Positions 33,908 through 43,282 of a DNA stretch of 64,000 bases are shown here, in pieces. Below the pieces are notes generated by a model. It made no database searches and was not told the DNA's origin. It saw only the letters and a program-made list of their open reading frames with translations. The first letter of the stretch is position 1; each line of letters begins with the position of its first letter. Both the position numbers and the translations under genes were made by a program. Source of the DNA: Paraburkholderia sp. BL21I4N1 (GTDB lineage Bacteria; Pseudomonadota; Gammaproteobacteria; Burkholderiales; Burkholderiaceae); assembly GCF_002973525.1 (NCBI RefSeq), contig NZ_PVEN01000001.1, positions 682,001-746,000 on the forward strand, written 5' to 3'.

Positions 33908-34825
33908 ATGTTTCCTTCCGTCAGCAGTTTCCACGTTCGTCCGGAGTCCGCGCACATTCCGCCGGAACCTCACCAGCCCGAAGCGCCGCGCACCTCGGCG
34001 CCGGTTTTGATTCACCTGTCCATCGAGGATGGTCATGCGGATACCGGCAATGCGATGCCTCCACGCGATCTGCCCGCCGCGTACATTGCGCACCCCAGCG
34101 GCACGCTCCGTTCCGATCTCGTCCATCCCGGCGTTCAGATCGACGAGAAAGGGCGGCGCTACATTAGCGACGGCAAGCACGCTTACGCGATCCGCTTCGA
34201 CCGCGATCATCGGACCGAGCGCGTTTACCAGCCGGACAATCCGGCGAAACCGGGCATTCCCGTTCGGCTGAACCAGCACGGCGACTATGAACGGCATGAC
34301 GAAGTCGGGCTGAAAGGCGGTTCGCTCGGACAGGATCTGACCAGAAAACTCGCTGCGGCGGAACAGCGCCTTGAGCAGGCAAGGACGACCAGACGGCAAG
34401 CTCAAAACGAATTGACGGCGATCAATGCGCAAGTCCGGGCGGCCGACGCGCCCAGCGCGAACCTGAGGCAAGCCCAACAGGACGCACAGCGGAGATCGGA
34501 CGATTCCCGTCTCTCGCTTGCCGTGGCGGAGGGCGGCGTCGAAGGCGTGCGAAGAGAGGTGCAGGCGCTTCGACAGTCGGCTCAGCAGGAGCTCGCCGAC
34601 AAGCGGAGGCACCGTGAGGACGGGCGGCAACTCGAGCGGACGACGCAGCTCGAAATAGACGTTATCGTAGCCGCGGCCGACGCGGCTCGTCACGCATCGG
34701 AGAACACGCTGGATCGTCTGCGGAAGCTGAGGGACGATCTTCGCCGCATCCAGGCCGCGAACAACTCGCTGGATGCAATGATCGGCAACATGACCTACGA
34801 CCTTAACGACTTTCCCCGCGTCTGA
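33908..34825 (+). CDS. Unknown protein of a tandem paralog pair (copy 2), with coiled coil; effector-like
   Basis: 305 residues, the same length as its neighbour. N-terminus MFPSVSSFHVRPE... matches MFSSVSGFHFHPE... of copy 1. The central module is best conserved (SDLVHPGVQIDEKGRRYI; DRDHRTERVYQPDNPAKPG). The coiled-coil C-terminal half (residues ~145-290) has drifted most but keeps RKLRDDLRRIQAANNSLD near the end. Divergence suggests an old duplication with both copies maintained. No operon partner is obvious. Regulation is probably joint, through the shared upstream block. Confidence 0.7.
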   Translation: MFPSVSSFHVRPESAHIPPEPHQPEAPRTSAPVLIHLSIEDGHADTGNAMPPRDLPAAYIAHPSGTLRSDLVHPGVQIDEKGRRYISDGKHAYAIRFDRDHRTERVYQPDNPAKPGIPVRLNQHGDYERHDEVGLKGGSLGQDLTRKLAAAEQRLEQARTTRRQAQNELTAINAQVRAADAPSANLRQAQQDAQRRSDDSRLSLAVAEGGVEGVRREVQALRQSAQQELADKRRHREDGRQLERTTQLEIDVIVAAADAARHASENTLDRLRKLRDDLRRIQAANNSLDAMIGNMTYDLNDFPRV

Positions 34826-34870
34826 CGATCGACATACGCGACGGCGGCGGTGACGGTGGCTAAGGCCCGC

Positions 34871-35548
34871 TCACGACGCCGGCTCCGACTCGGGCTCGTT
34901 CCGCGCGCGTTCGGCCGGCGGCCTCTGGACCACCCGCACTTTTCCGCTATCGCCGCCGCCGCAGAAAAACCGGTCGGCACCGTCGGATTCGAGTCCCGAC
35001 ACGCCGACCCCCTCCGGCAACGCGACGCTCTCCAGCGTTTCGCCCGTCACGGGATCGATGTGCCGCAGTTCGCTCGCGTCGTCCTCCCAGGTGGCGTGCC
35101 ATAACTCGCCGCCCGCCCAGGTGACGCCGGTCACGAAGCGGTTCGATTGAATCGTGCGGAGAATCGCGCCCGTCTGCGGGTCGATCTGATGGATCTTGCG
35201 CTCCCGGTACTGACCGACCCACAGCGAGCCTTCGGCCCAGGCCATGCCCGAATCGGCGCCCGCGCCGCCTGGCGCGGGGATGGTGGCGACCACCTGACCG
35301 CTTTGCGGATCGACCTTCTGGATGCGGTCGTCCGCGATCTGATACAGATGCCGGCCGTCGAACGCGGTGCCCGCGTGCGCGGCGACGTCGATCGAACGCA
35401 GCGTCTCGCCGCTCGACGGGTCGAGCGAGGTCAGCGTGTCGCCGGTTGCGAGCCACACGCGTTCGCCGTCGTACGTGACGCCATGGACGCGCTCGATGCC
35501 CGGAAAAGGTCCGTATTCACGGAGGATGGTGGCATTGGATCGTTTCAT
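34871..35548 (-). CDS. Beta-propeller repeat protein (Vgb/YncE-like)
   Basis: 225 residues without a signal peptide. About five repeats of the pattern G...ID..TG....TI....G..... (for example SLDPSSGETLRSID, KVDPQSGQVVATIPAPG, QIDPQTGAILRTI, HIDPVTGETLESVAL) give a small propeller like streptogramin lyase Vgb or glutamine-cyclotransferase-type proteins. No catalytic residues can be assigned. It starts nine bases after the stop of the HTH regulator gene, so they form an operon. A decayed copy of its 3' end lies between the paralogs at about 33.7 kb. Confidence 0.75.
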   Translation of the reverse strand: MKRSNATILREYGPFPGIERVHGVTYDGERVWLATGDTLTSLDPSSGETLRSIDVAAHAGTAFDGRHLYQIADDRIQKVDPQSGQVVATIPAPGGAGADSGMAWAEGSLWVGQYRERKIHQIDPQTGAILRTIQSNRFVTGVTWAGGELWHATWEDDASELRHIDPVTGETLESVALPEGVGVSGLESDGADRFFCGGGDSGKVRVVQRPPAERARNEPESEPAS

Positions 35549-35557
35549 GTGGGCATC

Positions 35558-36781
35558 CTAATCGTCTGGAAACAGCGGTGGGAGTAACAAAGCTGTCGCG
35601 AATCCGGGGATGGGCGGCATCATCCAGCGGCGCGCGCGGCCCTGTCCTGTCGATTGCACCTTGCCGGCCGAGGCCAGCGAATCGAGCGCGCGCTGCACCG
35701 TGCGCTGGCTCGCGCCGAGCGCCAGCGCGAGCGCGGAGCTGGCCCACGATTCGCCGTCGGCGAGGCAGGCGAGCAGCGCCGCGTGTTGTTCGTCCACCGG
35801 CGGCGCGAGTACGGCGACGGCGACAGCCGCATCGCGCGGCGCGAGCGCGAAGCCGCGTGACGTCGCGCGAATGCCTGCCCACGGTTCGAGCAGCGCGCGC
35901 AAGCGGCCGATTTCGACCCGCAGACGCGCGCGCTGCGAGTCGTCCGCGTGTTTCGCCCTGAACGCGCGTTCAACCAGCGCGTCGCGCGACACATCGGCGG
36001 GCCACGCTTCGGCCAGCGCGCGGGCGAGCGTAAACGGCACCGGCCGGCTCGCGAGCGGGATGGTTGCATCCGCGACTTGCACGACGTGACGGCACGCGTC
36101 CACTACGAGCACATTCGAGGCCAGCAACGCTTCGATGTCGTCGAGCAGCAGTTCGCGTGTTGCGCCGCGCGTCTGCAAACGCGCGGCCGGCGTGGTCAAC
36201 ATCGAGGCCGCGTCGTCGACTTCCGCGAGCAGGGCGGGAATGCCGGAAAGCCGCGCGGCGTGCGCGGCGCGCGCGAGGGCCCGGCGTGCCGCCGCGGCCT
36301 GCCGGCGGCGCAGCGCGATGCCGGCACTCATCAGTTCGTGGGCCGTCCGCAACGGGGGCGGCAGGGGCGTGGGATCCAGCCGGGCGAGCGCGCGTTCGGC
36401 ATCGTCGAGGCAGCCGGTCAGCACGAGGCGCCGCACGTCGAGATAACGCGCATGCGCGGCATTCAGGCGGTCGCCGTGCGCTTCGAGCGTGGCGCGCGCG
36501 GCGTCGAGCGTGTCGACGGACCAGCGCAGATCGCGCGATGCGAGCGCGATTTCCGCTTCGGCCAGCACGCAACGCGCGCGGGCCAGCGGTGCGTGCGAAC
36601 CGAACGCGCGTGCTGCACTGCGCACCAGTGCCCTGGCACGCGGCAGGTCGCCGAGTTGCGCCATCGCGATGCCGCGCAGCGCGAGCGCGGGCGCGTCGTC
36701 GCGCAACGCGACGTGGTTCAGCGCGCCGAACGGATCGCCTGCCGCGAGCGCGCGCGCCGCGGCCGTGACTAGCGCATCCAT
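35558..36781 (-). CDS. HTH transcriptional regulator with helical-repeat (TPR-like) N-terminal region
   Basis: 407 residues from ATG 36781, preceded by GGAGCGGC; the frame extends 41 codons further but without a ribosome site. The N-terminal ~230 residues are Ala/Leu/Arg-rich helices in TPR-like pairs. Residues about 250-340 resemble a SARP/OmpR-type winged helix (ALVERAFRAKHADDSQRARLRVEIGRLRALLEPW with ATSRGFAL). A second small helix-turn-helix sits at the end (ASSALALALGASQRTVQRALDSLASAGKV). Its targets are probably its own operon with the beta-propeller gene and the divergent DUF899 gene. Confidence 0.72.
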   Translation of the reverse strand: MDALVTAAARALAAGDPFGALNHVALRDDAPALALRGIAMAQLGDLPRARALVRSAARAFGSHAPLARARCVLAEAEIALASRDLRWSVDTLDAARATLEAHGDRLNAAHARYLDVRRLVLTGCLDDAERALARLDPTPLPPPLRTAHELMSAGIALRRRQAAAARRALARAAHAARLSGIPALLAEVDDAASMLTTPAARLQTRGATRELLLDDIEALLASNVLVVDACRHVVQVADATIPLASRPVPFTLARALAEAWPADVSRDALVERAFRAKHADDSQRARLRVEIGRLRALLEPWAGIRATSRGFALAPRDAAVAVAVLAPPVDEQHAALLACLADGESWASSALALALGASQRTVQRALDSLASAGKVQSTGQGRARRWMMPPIPGFATALLLPPLFPDD

Positions 36782-36942
36782 TGCCGCTCCGAATCGCGCC
36801 ACACTTGTCACTCCCCTCGTTCGACGATGGAAGACTAATCTAGCACGACCGACAACCGCCACGCCGGCCGGACTCATCGAAACGTCCGCACCCAATTGCA
36901 TCATTTAGGGCCCACGGCGCAGGCTTTTCAACGGAGAGAGAC

Positions 36943-37710
36943 ATGACCCCATCCCATTCCACCGGCACACGCGAACAATGGCTGGAAGCGCGGCTCAAGC
37001 TGCTCGACGCGGAAAAGGCGCTGACGCGCCAGAGCGATGAACTGGTCCGGCAGCGGCAGGCGTTGCCGTGGGTCCGCATCGACAAGACTTATCAGTTCGA
37101 TACCGGGGAGGGGAGCGCGACGCTTGCCGAACTGTTTCGCGGACGCTCGCAACTGATCGTGTACCACTTCATGTTCGGACCGGACTATAAGGCGGGCTGT
37201 CCGTCATGCTCGTCGATCGCGGACGGCTTCGACGGGGTCGTCGTGCATCTGGCGAATCATGACGTGACGCTGTGCGCGATCTCGCGTGCCCCGCTCGCGA
37301 AGCTGCTTGCGTACCGGGAGCGGATGGGCTGGACGTTTCCGTGGGTCTCGTCGTACGGCAGCGACTTCAACTTCGACTTCAACATCTCGTTCACGGATGC
37401 CGAACAGCGCGAGGGACGCGTCGAATACAACTATCAGCGCGGCGGCCATGCAATGGACGCAGCGCAGGTGCCCGAACCCGTCGCGCAGTTCGCCGCCACG
37501 TGCGGCACCGATCCGGCGACCTACACGCAGGACCGCCCAGGCGTCAGCGCGTTCGTGCTCGAAGACGGCGTCGTGTATCACACGTATTCGGCTTACGCGC
37601 GTGGCGTGGACGGCATCTGGGCGATGTACCAGTGGCTCGATCGCGCGCCGAAGGGTCGCAACGAAACGGGCGTGTGGTGGAAGCGGCACGACGAGTACGC
37701 GGCGCGCTGA
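36943..37710 (+). CDS. DUF899-family thioredoxin-like protein
   Basis: 255 residues, GGAGAG before the ATG. The signature YHFMFGPDYKAGCPSCSSIADG with its CxxC, plus WVSSYGSDFNFDFNISF and the ending W.KRHDEY, are the DUF899 hallmarks. The family has a thioredoxin-like fold, but substrate and function are unknown. The DUF2182 gene begins right after it, a common pairing. Probably cytoplasmic (no signal peptide). Confidence 0.92.
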   Translation: MTPSHSTGTREQWLEARLKLLDAEKALTRQSDELVRQRQALPWVRIDKTYQFDTGEGSATLAELFRGRSQLIVYHFMFGPDYKAGCPSCSSIADGFDGVVVHLANHDVTLCAISRAPLAKLLAYRERMGWTFPWVSSYGSDFNFDFNISFTDAEQREGRVEYNYQRGGHAMDAAQVPEPVAQFAATCGTDPATYTQDRPGVSAFVLEDGVVYHTYSAYARGVDGIWAMYQWLDRAPKGRNETGVWWKRHDEYAAR

Positions 37711-37718
37711 GGTTCGTC

Positions 37719-38618
37719 GTGGACGGCGCGCGCTTGAACGTGGACCGCGATCGAACGTTTTTCGCGGTCGCCGCCGCGCTGTTCGTGGCGAGCGTGACGG
37801 CAACGATCGTCATGTGCGCCTCCATGTCCGCGGTCGCGATGGGTGCGATGCCCATGTCTTTGTCGATGCCGATGCCGGGCGGCTGGGCGATGTCGGCGGC
37901 ATGGCGGCCGATCTGCGGGCAGACATGGGCGGGCGTCGCGACGTCGTTCATCGGCATGTGGACCGTGATGACGATGGCGATGATGCTGCCTTCGCTCGTG
38001 CCGATGCTGTGGCATTATCGGCGCTCGTTGACGAACGCGCCAGCGCGTTCACGCGGCGTTTCCACGACGCGTCGCGATGGCCTGACCGCACTCGCCGGCG
38101 TCGCTTATTTCGTCGTCTGGATCGCGTTGGGCGGCGTGGTGTTCGTGGCCGGCGCCGTGCTGACCGCGCTGGAAGTGCGCTTTGCCGCGTTCTCGCGCGG
38201 CGTGCCGTTCGCGGCCGGCATGGTCGTTCTCGCGGCCGGCGCATGGCAATTCAGCCGCTGGAAAACGCGGCGCCTTGCCGGTTGCCGGCGCGCGTCGGCT
38301 TGTGCGACTTTGGCGCCGGTTTCATCGACACCATCGACACCATCGGCGCCGTGGATCGCGTCGCTTTTATCCGCCGATGCCCGTTCAGCCTGGCGGCACG
38401 GCGTGCGTCTCGGTCTGCATTGCTGCGACTGCTGCGCGGGTTTTACCGCGATTCTGCTGGTAAGCGGCGTGATGGACTTGCGCGTGATGGCCGCCGTCAC
38501 GCTCGCGATTTCCGCCGAACGCTTGCTGCCTCGCGGTGACCGCATTGCGCGGGCGAGCGGCGCGCTGGCAGTCGGGCTGGGTTTGATAACGGTCGCCCAG
38601 GCAGCGGGATTGGCGTGA
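37719..38618 (+). CDS. DUF2182-family integral membrane protein
   Basis: 299 residues from a GTG at 37719, nine bases after the DUF899 stop, with GAGG upstream. About six to seven membrane helices; a Met-rich first loop (MSAVAMGAMPMSLSMPMPGG) and WTVMTMAMMLPSLVPMLWHYRR are typical of this family of predicted metal-binding membrane proteins. The C-terminal motif LHCCDCCAGFTAILLVSGVM with four cysteines is the family core. Met- and Cys-rich elements suggest copper or another soft metal, but this is inference. Confidence 0.85.
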   Translation: MDGARLNVDRDRTFFAVAAALFVASVTATIVMCASMSAVAMGAMPMSLSMPMPGGWAMSAAWRPICGQTWAGVATSFIGMWTVMTMAMMLPSLVPMLWHYRRSLTNAPARSRGVSTTRRDGLTALAGVAYFVVWIALGGVVFVAGAVLTALEVRFAAFSRGVPFAAGMVVLAAGAWQFSRWKTRRLAGCRRASACATLAPVSSTPSTPSAPWIASLLSADARSAWRHGVRLGLHCCDCCAGFTAILLVSGVMDLRVMAAVTLAISAERLLPRGDRIARASGALAVGLGLITVAQAAGLA

Positions 38619-38642
38619 CGTGACGAAAGCGGCGCGAAGCGC

Positions 38643-40226
38643 TCACCAGCTTCCCGTCTCCGGAATCGAATCGACCGACCCTGTCGCCAGCGCAAGCGCC
38701 GCGGCCGCCGACAATGCGCCGCTGTAACTATCCGCATCGGCATTCTTGGCAACCAGCAGCTGATTCTGCGCGAGCAGCGCGTCCGTGACCGAGCCGACGC
38801 CGTGGCGGTAGGCGTCGAACGCGGCGTCGTAAGTGGTCTGCGCGGCGGCGAGCAGGTCTTTTGCGGCGGCCTGGGCGCTCAGGCTCGTCTGCAACGTGTT
38901 CTGCGCGGCGACGATCTGCCGGACCGCTTCTTCACGGCTGCGGGCGAGGCGGGTGGTCGCGCTGTCGGCGTCGTTGCGCGCCTGCGCGAGTACCGCCGAA
39001 CGCAAGCCGCCGTCGTATAGCGGAATCGTGACGCCGACGATCACACTGCCGCCGTAATGACCACCGCTCAGGTTTACGGTCGGCAGTTGCTGACCGATGG
39101 CGGGCACCGCCGAGACCGACGAGCTACCGGTGTGGTATGCGCCCGAGGCCGACACGAACACCTTGGGCATGAACTCCGATTCGGCGGCTTTCACCCTCGC
39201 GAGGTTGACCCGCTCGGCCGCATAAGCGCTCAATACGTCGGGGCGTCGCGCGATCGCGGACGACACGATCTGTTCGATCGAGTCGTTCATGGTGGCGGGT
39301 AGCGCGTGCGTGGGCAGCGTCGCGATTTTCGGCTTCGAGAGAGGCGAGATGCCCATCGCGGAGATCAGCGTCAGATAGCTGTTGCTTTCGGCGCCCTGGG
39401 CCTGGACCAGCGCGAGCTTCGCCTGGGCGCGGTTCTGATTGGCCTGCGCGACTTCGATAACGGTGCCGACGCCGTGCTTGTAGCGCGACTGCGCGGCGGC
39501 GAGGATCGCTTCGGCGTTGTCGAGCCCTTGCCGCGTCGTATCGATGCGGGCGCGCGCCGCCTGATAGCTGTAGAACGCGACGCTGACGTCGAAGATCACT
39601 TGCTGATGGACAGCGGTGAAACCGATGTTGGCGATCACCGAGCCCTGCGATGCCGCTTCGACGCGTGCGGCGCGTCCGCCGAAATCAAACAGCAGCCAGT
39701 TCAACGCGAGCACCGAGGTTTCGCCGTGCCCCGACGCGGTCGCCGACGAATCGCCGAGTGCCGAGGTAGAGGAGCCGTGCGCATCGGCGTACAGGCCCAT
39801 CGCCGCCGCCGACAGTTGCGGAAGGTAGGCGGCCTTCGCGATGCCGGCCGCGAGCGCGGCGTTGCGCGCGTCGTTCCACGCGATGCGGGTCAGCGGATTG
39901 GCCGATTCCGCGAGATCGATCAGTTCCGGCAGGCTGTATTCGTGCGCTTGCTCCAGGGCGGGCGGGGGTGGGACGGCGGCGAGCGCGGGATTCGCGGGCA
40001 GCGTGTAGCCGCCTGAAGGTGTGGCCGAAGTGGCCGAGGCACCTGACGCGCTTGACGCGCCCGACGCACCCGCCGGCCCCGGCACGATCGCGCCGGAAGC
40101 GTCCGTGCGCGGCTGCCAGGGACGGTCCGGACTATCCGGCGCCATGTCCAGCGACGACGTCGCGCAACCGGCCAGACCCGCCGTCGCCAGGATCGCCAGA
40201 GCGAAGGGTGCGTTAAACCGGCGCAT
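38643..40226 (-). CDS. mdtP: Outer-membrane efflux lipoprotein (TolC/NodT family), MdtP-like
   Basis: 527 residues from ATG 40226; an in-frame ATG at 40250 would lengthen the signal peptide unnaturally. MRRFNAPFALAILATAGLAG followed by Cys is a lipoprotein signal. Two homologous halves of long helices and short beta segments (YSLPELIDLAESANPLTRIA..., then VPTVNL-like second half) form the TolC-type channel. It is the last gene of a ytcA-mdtN-mdtO-mdtP order identical to E. coli, where the system exports drugs such as puromycin and acriflavine. Its start overlaps the MdtO stop. Confidence 0.87.
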   Translation of the reverse strand: MRRFNAPFALAILATAGLAGCATSSLDMAPDSPDRPWQPRTDASGAIVPGPAGASGASSASGASATSATPSGGYTLPANPALAAVPPPPALEQAHEYSLPELIDLAESANPLTRIAWNDARNAALAAGIAKAAYLPQLSAAAMGLYADAHGSSTSALGDSSATASGHGETSVLALNWLLFDFGGRAARVEAASQGSVIANIGFTAVHQQVIFDVSVAFYSYQAARARIDTTRQGLDNAEAILAAAQSRYKHGVGTVIEVAQANQNRAQAKLALVQAQGAESNSYLTLISAMGISPLSKPKIATLPTHALPATMNDSIEQIVSSAIARRPDVLSAYAAERVNLARVKAAESEFMPKVFVSASGAYHTGSSSVSAVPAIGQQLPTVNLSGGHYGGSVIVGVTIPLYDGGLRSAVLAQARNDADSATTRLARSREEAVRQIVAAQNTLQTSLSAQAAAKDLLAAAQTTYDAAFDAYRHGVGSVTDALLAQNQLLVAKNADADSYSGALSAAAALALATGSVDSIPETGSW

Positions 40227-42252
40227 GAGTCGCAAGGCCTTTCGCTGCATCGTCCGACGCGGCGTGTTCGAGTTGGGTGAGACGTGCTTCGCCGAGTTTC
40301 AATAACGCGGCGCGTGTGTCGTCGGGCGTGGGTTCCGGTGGCGCGGGGTGAGCGACTGCCGCTTCTTTACTCGCCACCGCAGCCTGACTGTGCGGCATCT
40401 CGCGCGTGATGCGCCGAAGCCAGCTATCGATCGCGACGTCGCCCGGCCGTTGTTCGGCGAGCAGGAACATCGGTCCTTCGAGCGCGCCGAAGCCGGCCAG
40501 CACGTCGCGCCGTTCAGCGATCCACTCAGGTTCCGGCCGGACCCACGACGGCTCGTAATGCATCAACGCGAGGTCCTGTTGCACGGCGCCGTATTGCGCC
40601 ATCGCGCTCGCGGCCTGAGTGCGGCGCGCGCCGCTTTGAGCGGGCGACGTCAGTCGTTGCCACTGCTGCTGCAAGGCGGCGAGCGCGACGTCGACACGGG
40701 TGGCGACGCTCACCGGCCAGACTCGCGTGAAGACCAGATAGACGACCACGTTGCCGAGCAGAATGCCGATCGTGCGATCGCGCGCCACCGTCAGATCGAA
40801 GGCGGGCGCCGCGCCCTGCACCACGCACAGGAAAAAGGCGAAGGCGATCTGGAAGCCCGCATAGCCGATCCGCGGCGAACCGAACGCAACCCATGCCGCC
40901 AGCCAGGCGCCCACCATGACGAGCGCCATCAGGCCGACGATGGAAGTCAGCGCGGGGGTCACGAACACAATCGCCGCCGTGCCGACGAGCGCGCCGACAA
41001 GACAGCCGGCGATTCGCAACGTCGACTTCTCGACGGTTTCGGCGGTGGTGCCGAGCGACACGATGTAGACCGTGATGAAACAGGTATGAATACCCGGCCA
41101 GTCGATCTGCGAGTAGAGCAGATAGCAGAACAGCGCCGCGATGGTGGTCTTCAGCGCGTAGCGGACGTGATCGGGATCGGTGAAGGCATCGGGGAGGAAG
41201 AAACCGGCGGGTTTGGGGGCAGGCGTTGCAGATGTGGGTGCTGGCGCCGATGGCGCCGCGTCACCTTCCTGCGCGGCTTCGACAACGGCGAACCCCGTGA
41301 TCGCCGTGTGCAGATTGTCGACGACCAGCCGCACGAGCGGCGGCAATGCCGTCGAACCAGGCAGCGCAAGTTCGATCTCCACCGGATACCCGCCGGCGTC
41401 TAACATTCGCGCCATATTCTCCAGCGTCTCCGCCAGCGGCGCGGCAAACGTCGCGGGCAAGCGCGCCGACGGTTCGCGAGCCGCCAGATCCGCCGCGACG
41501 AGAATCGCCAGCGTCGACGAGACGGCTTGCCGCAGCGCCGGAATATCCGCGCGCGCCGACGAGCCGTCGACCACCGACAGCTTCAGCCACGTCCCGAGTT
41601 GCGCCTCGCCGTCACGCAGGCAAGCGGTCAGCGCGGCCCGCGCTGCATCGTCCGGCTCGCTCAGGCCGCGTGCCGCCGCTCGCAAACGCTTCGCCAGCTC
41701 GCGGCCGGCCAGCCGTCGCGGCGACGGCGCCAGCACCATGTTCACGCAGATCGACACGCCGACCGGAATCGCGACGAACAGCCACGTATAGAGCAGCGCG
41801 CGCGTCGCCACTTCGCCGAACGGCACGCTGCCGAGCTTGTCGAGCCCGAAGCCGACGATCATCGCGAGGGTCGCACCCACTGGCCGCAACTTGCTCGCCG
41901 ACGTCACGAACAGCAATCCGAACGACAGTCCGGCGATACACGCGACTCGCCACAACGGATCGTCGAGCGCGAAAATCGCCACGCCGAGCACGAGTCCGAT
42001 CACCAGCGTGACCAGCACCAGCAGCGCGGCGCTGAGCAGCACGCTCGTCACCCGGTCGGGCCGGTTGAGAAAGAACACGATATACGCGGAGAGCGCCGCT
42101 TCCGGCGTGCTGTAGGCACTCGCCACGAACACCGTCAGCGCGCAGATCAGCGCGATGCGGGTCGCCATCGCCGCGCGCCCCGGATAAGGCGCGAGCAGCT
42201 TCAGAATATCCGCGGCGCCCGGGCGGGCCAGTTCACCGGCAGGCTGCGCCAT
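40213..42252 (-). CDS. mdtO: FUSC-family inner-membrane efflux protein, MdtO-like
   Basis: 679 residues in two repeats, each of about five to six membrane helices (first: TRIALICALTVFVASAYSTP...; second: LKTTIAALFCYLLYSQIDWPG...) separated by a cytoplasmic helical domain with a Pro/Ala linker. This is the FUSC/AaeB layout of aromatic-acid and drug exporters. It overlaps the membrane-fusion gene by 20 bases and the outer-membrane gene by 14. Substrate unknown; aromatic acids or hydrophobic drugs are the usual ones. Confidence 0.87.
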   Translation of the reverse strand: MAQPAGELARPGAADILKLLAPYPGRAAMATRIALICALTVFVASAYSTPEAALSAYIVFFLNRPDRVTSVLLSAALLVLVTLVIGLVLGVAIFALDDPLWRVACIAGLSFGLLFVTSASKLRPVGATLAMIVGFGLDKLGSVPFGEVATRALLYTWLFVAIPVGVSICVNMVLAPSPRRLAGRELAKRLRAAARGLSEPDDAARAALTACLRDGEAQLGTWLKLSVVDGSSARADIPALRQAVSSTLAILVAADLAAREPSARLPATFAAPLAETLENMARMLDAGGYPVEIELALPGSTALPPLVRLVVDNLHTAITGFAVVEAAQEGDAAPSAPAPTSATPAPKPAGFFLPDAFTDPDHVRYALKTTIAALFCYLLYSQIDWPGIHTCFITVYIVSLGTTAETVEKSTLRIAGCLVGALVGTAAIVFVTPALTSIVGLMALVMVGAWLAAWVAFGSPRIGYAGFQIAFAFFLCVVQGAAPAFDLTVARDRTIGILLGNVVVYLVFTRVWPVSVATRVDVALAALQQQWQRLTSPAQSGARRTQAASAMAQYGAVQQDLALMHYEPSWVRPEPEWIAERRDVLAGFGALEGPMFLLAEQRPGDVAIDSWLRRITREMPHSQAAVASKEAAVAHPAPPEPTPDDTRAALLKLGEARLTQLEHAASDDAAKGLATHAPV

Positions 42253-43282
42253 GCCGGACCTCGACTATCGCGCTCGCGCCGACCCGCACCAGCCGCGCGG
42301 CAGGTTCGTCGAGACGCACCCGCACGGGGAACCGCTGGGCGACCCGCACCCAGTTCACCGACTGCTGGACGATCGGCAAGGTGCGCGGCAAGTTGATGCG
42401 GTCCGAATCCGCGATGCCGGCGCCGATGCCGACCACCTTGCCGTGGATCGCCTGGCTGCGGTCGATCATCGAATAGACGGTCGCGCAGTCGCCCGGCGCG
42501 ATGTGCGCCAGCGAGCCTTCGCGGAAGTTCGCGACGGCGAACCATTCGTCGGCGTGAACCAGCGTGAAGATCGATTGGCTCGGCGCCACGGTCTCGCCCG
42601 CCAGCACCGACAGGCCGGTCACGTAGCCGTTGTGCGGCGCGCGCACGACGGTGTCGTCGAGGCCGTGCTGGGCCAGCGCGACCGCCGCCTCGCGGGCATG
42701 CACCGTGGCGATCGCGTCGGCTTCCTCGCCGATGGTCTGCGCGCTCGCCTGCTTCTGCGCCTGAGCCTGCTGCAGCGACAGCGCGGCGTCGCGCTGCGCG
42801 ACCTGGGCCTGGTCGAGTTGCTGCTGGGGCACGTAGCCTTTCGCGGCGAGCGGCGCGAGCCGCTGCACGGTGCGCGTGGCCAGTTCGTAGTTGTGGGCGG
42901 CTTTGCCGGTCTGGTCGCCGGCAATGGAGGCGTTCGCCCGCTCGCCCACAATCGTCTTGCGACGCGTGTCGAGCGAGGCGCGCGCCAGTTCCAGGTCGGC
43001 CTGGGTTTGCGCCAGCGCGAGACGGTAGGGCACCGGGTCGATCTCGAACAGCACGTCGCCCTTCGCGACCCGCTGGTTTTCCTCGACCGGGAGCCGCACG
43101 ATCCGGCCACCCACCGGCGACGCCACGTGCACGACGTCGGCGTCGATGGTGGCGTCGTCGGTGGAGGGGAAACGGGTGGAGCGGTCATGCGCGTAGTACG
43201 CCGCCGCCAGACCGAGCACGACGATCGCGCCCGCGATGACGCGGCCCTTGGACGAGGCTTTGCGCAAGCCGGCGATTTTCAT
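42233..43282 (-). CDS. mdtN: HlyD-type membrane fusion protein, MdtN-like
   Basis: 349 residues. One N-terminal anchor helix (GRVIAGAIVVLGLAAAYYAH) precedes a periplasmic adaptor: first lipoyl half VVHVASPVGGRIVRLPVEENQRV, a coiled-coil hairpin (ALAQTQADLELARASLDTRR), second lipoyl half VRAPHNGYVTGLSVLAGETV and a beta-barrel. It bridges the FUSC pump and the outer-membrane channel. Its ATG overlaps the ytcA stop by four bases. Confidence 0.92.
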   Translation of the reverse strand: MKIAGLRKASSKGRVIAGAIVVLGLAAAYYAHDRSTRFPSTDDATIDADVVHVASPVGGRIVRLPVEENQRVAKGDVLFEIDPVPYRLALAQTQADLELARASLDTRRKTIVGERANASIAGDQTGKAAHNYELATRTVQRLAPLAAKGYVPQQQLDQAQVAQRDAALSLQQAQAQKQASAQTIGEEADAIATVHAREAAVALAQHGLDDTVVRAPHNGYVTGLSVLAGETVAPSQSIFTLVHADEWFAVANFREGSLAHIAPGDCATVYSMIDRSQAIHGKVVGIGAGIADSDRINLPRTLPIVQQSVNWVRVAQRFPVRVRLDEPAARLVRVGASAIVEVRHGAACR

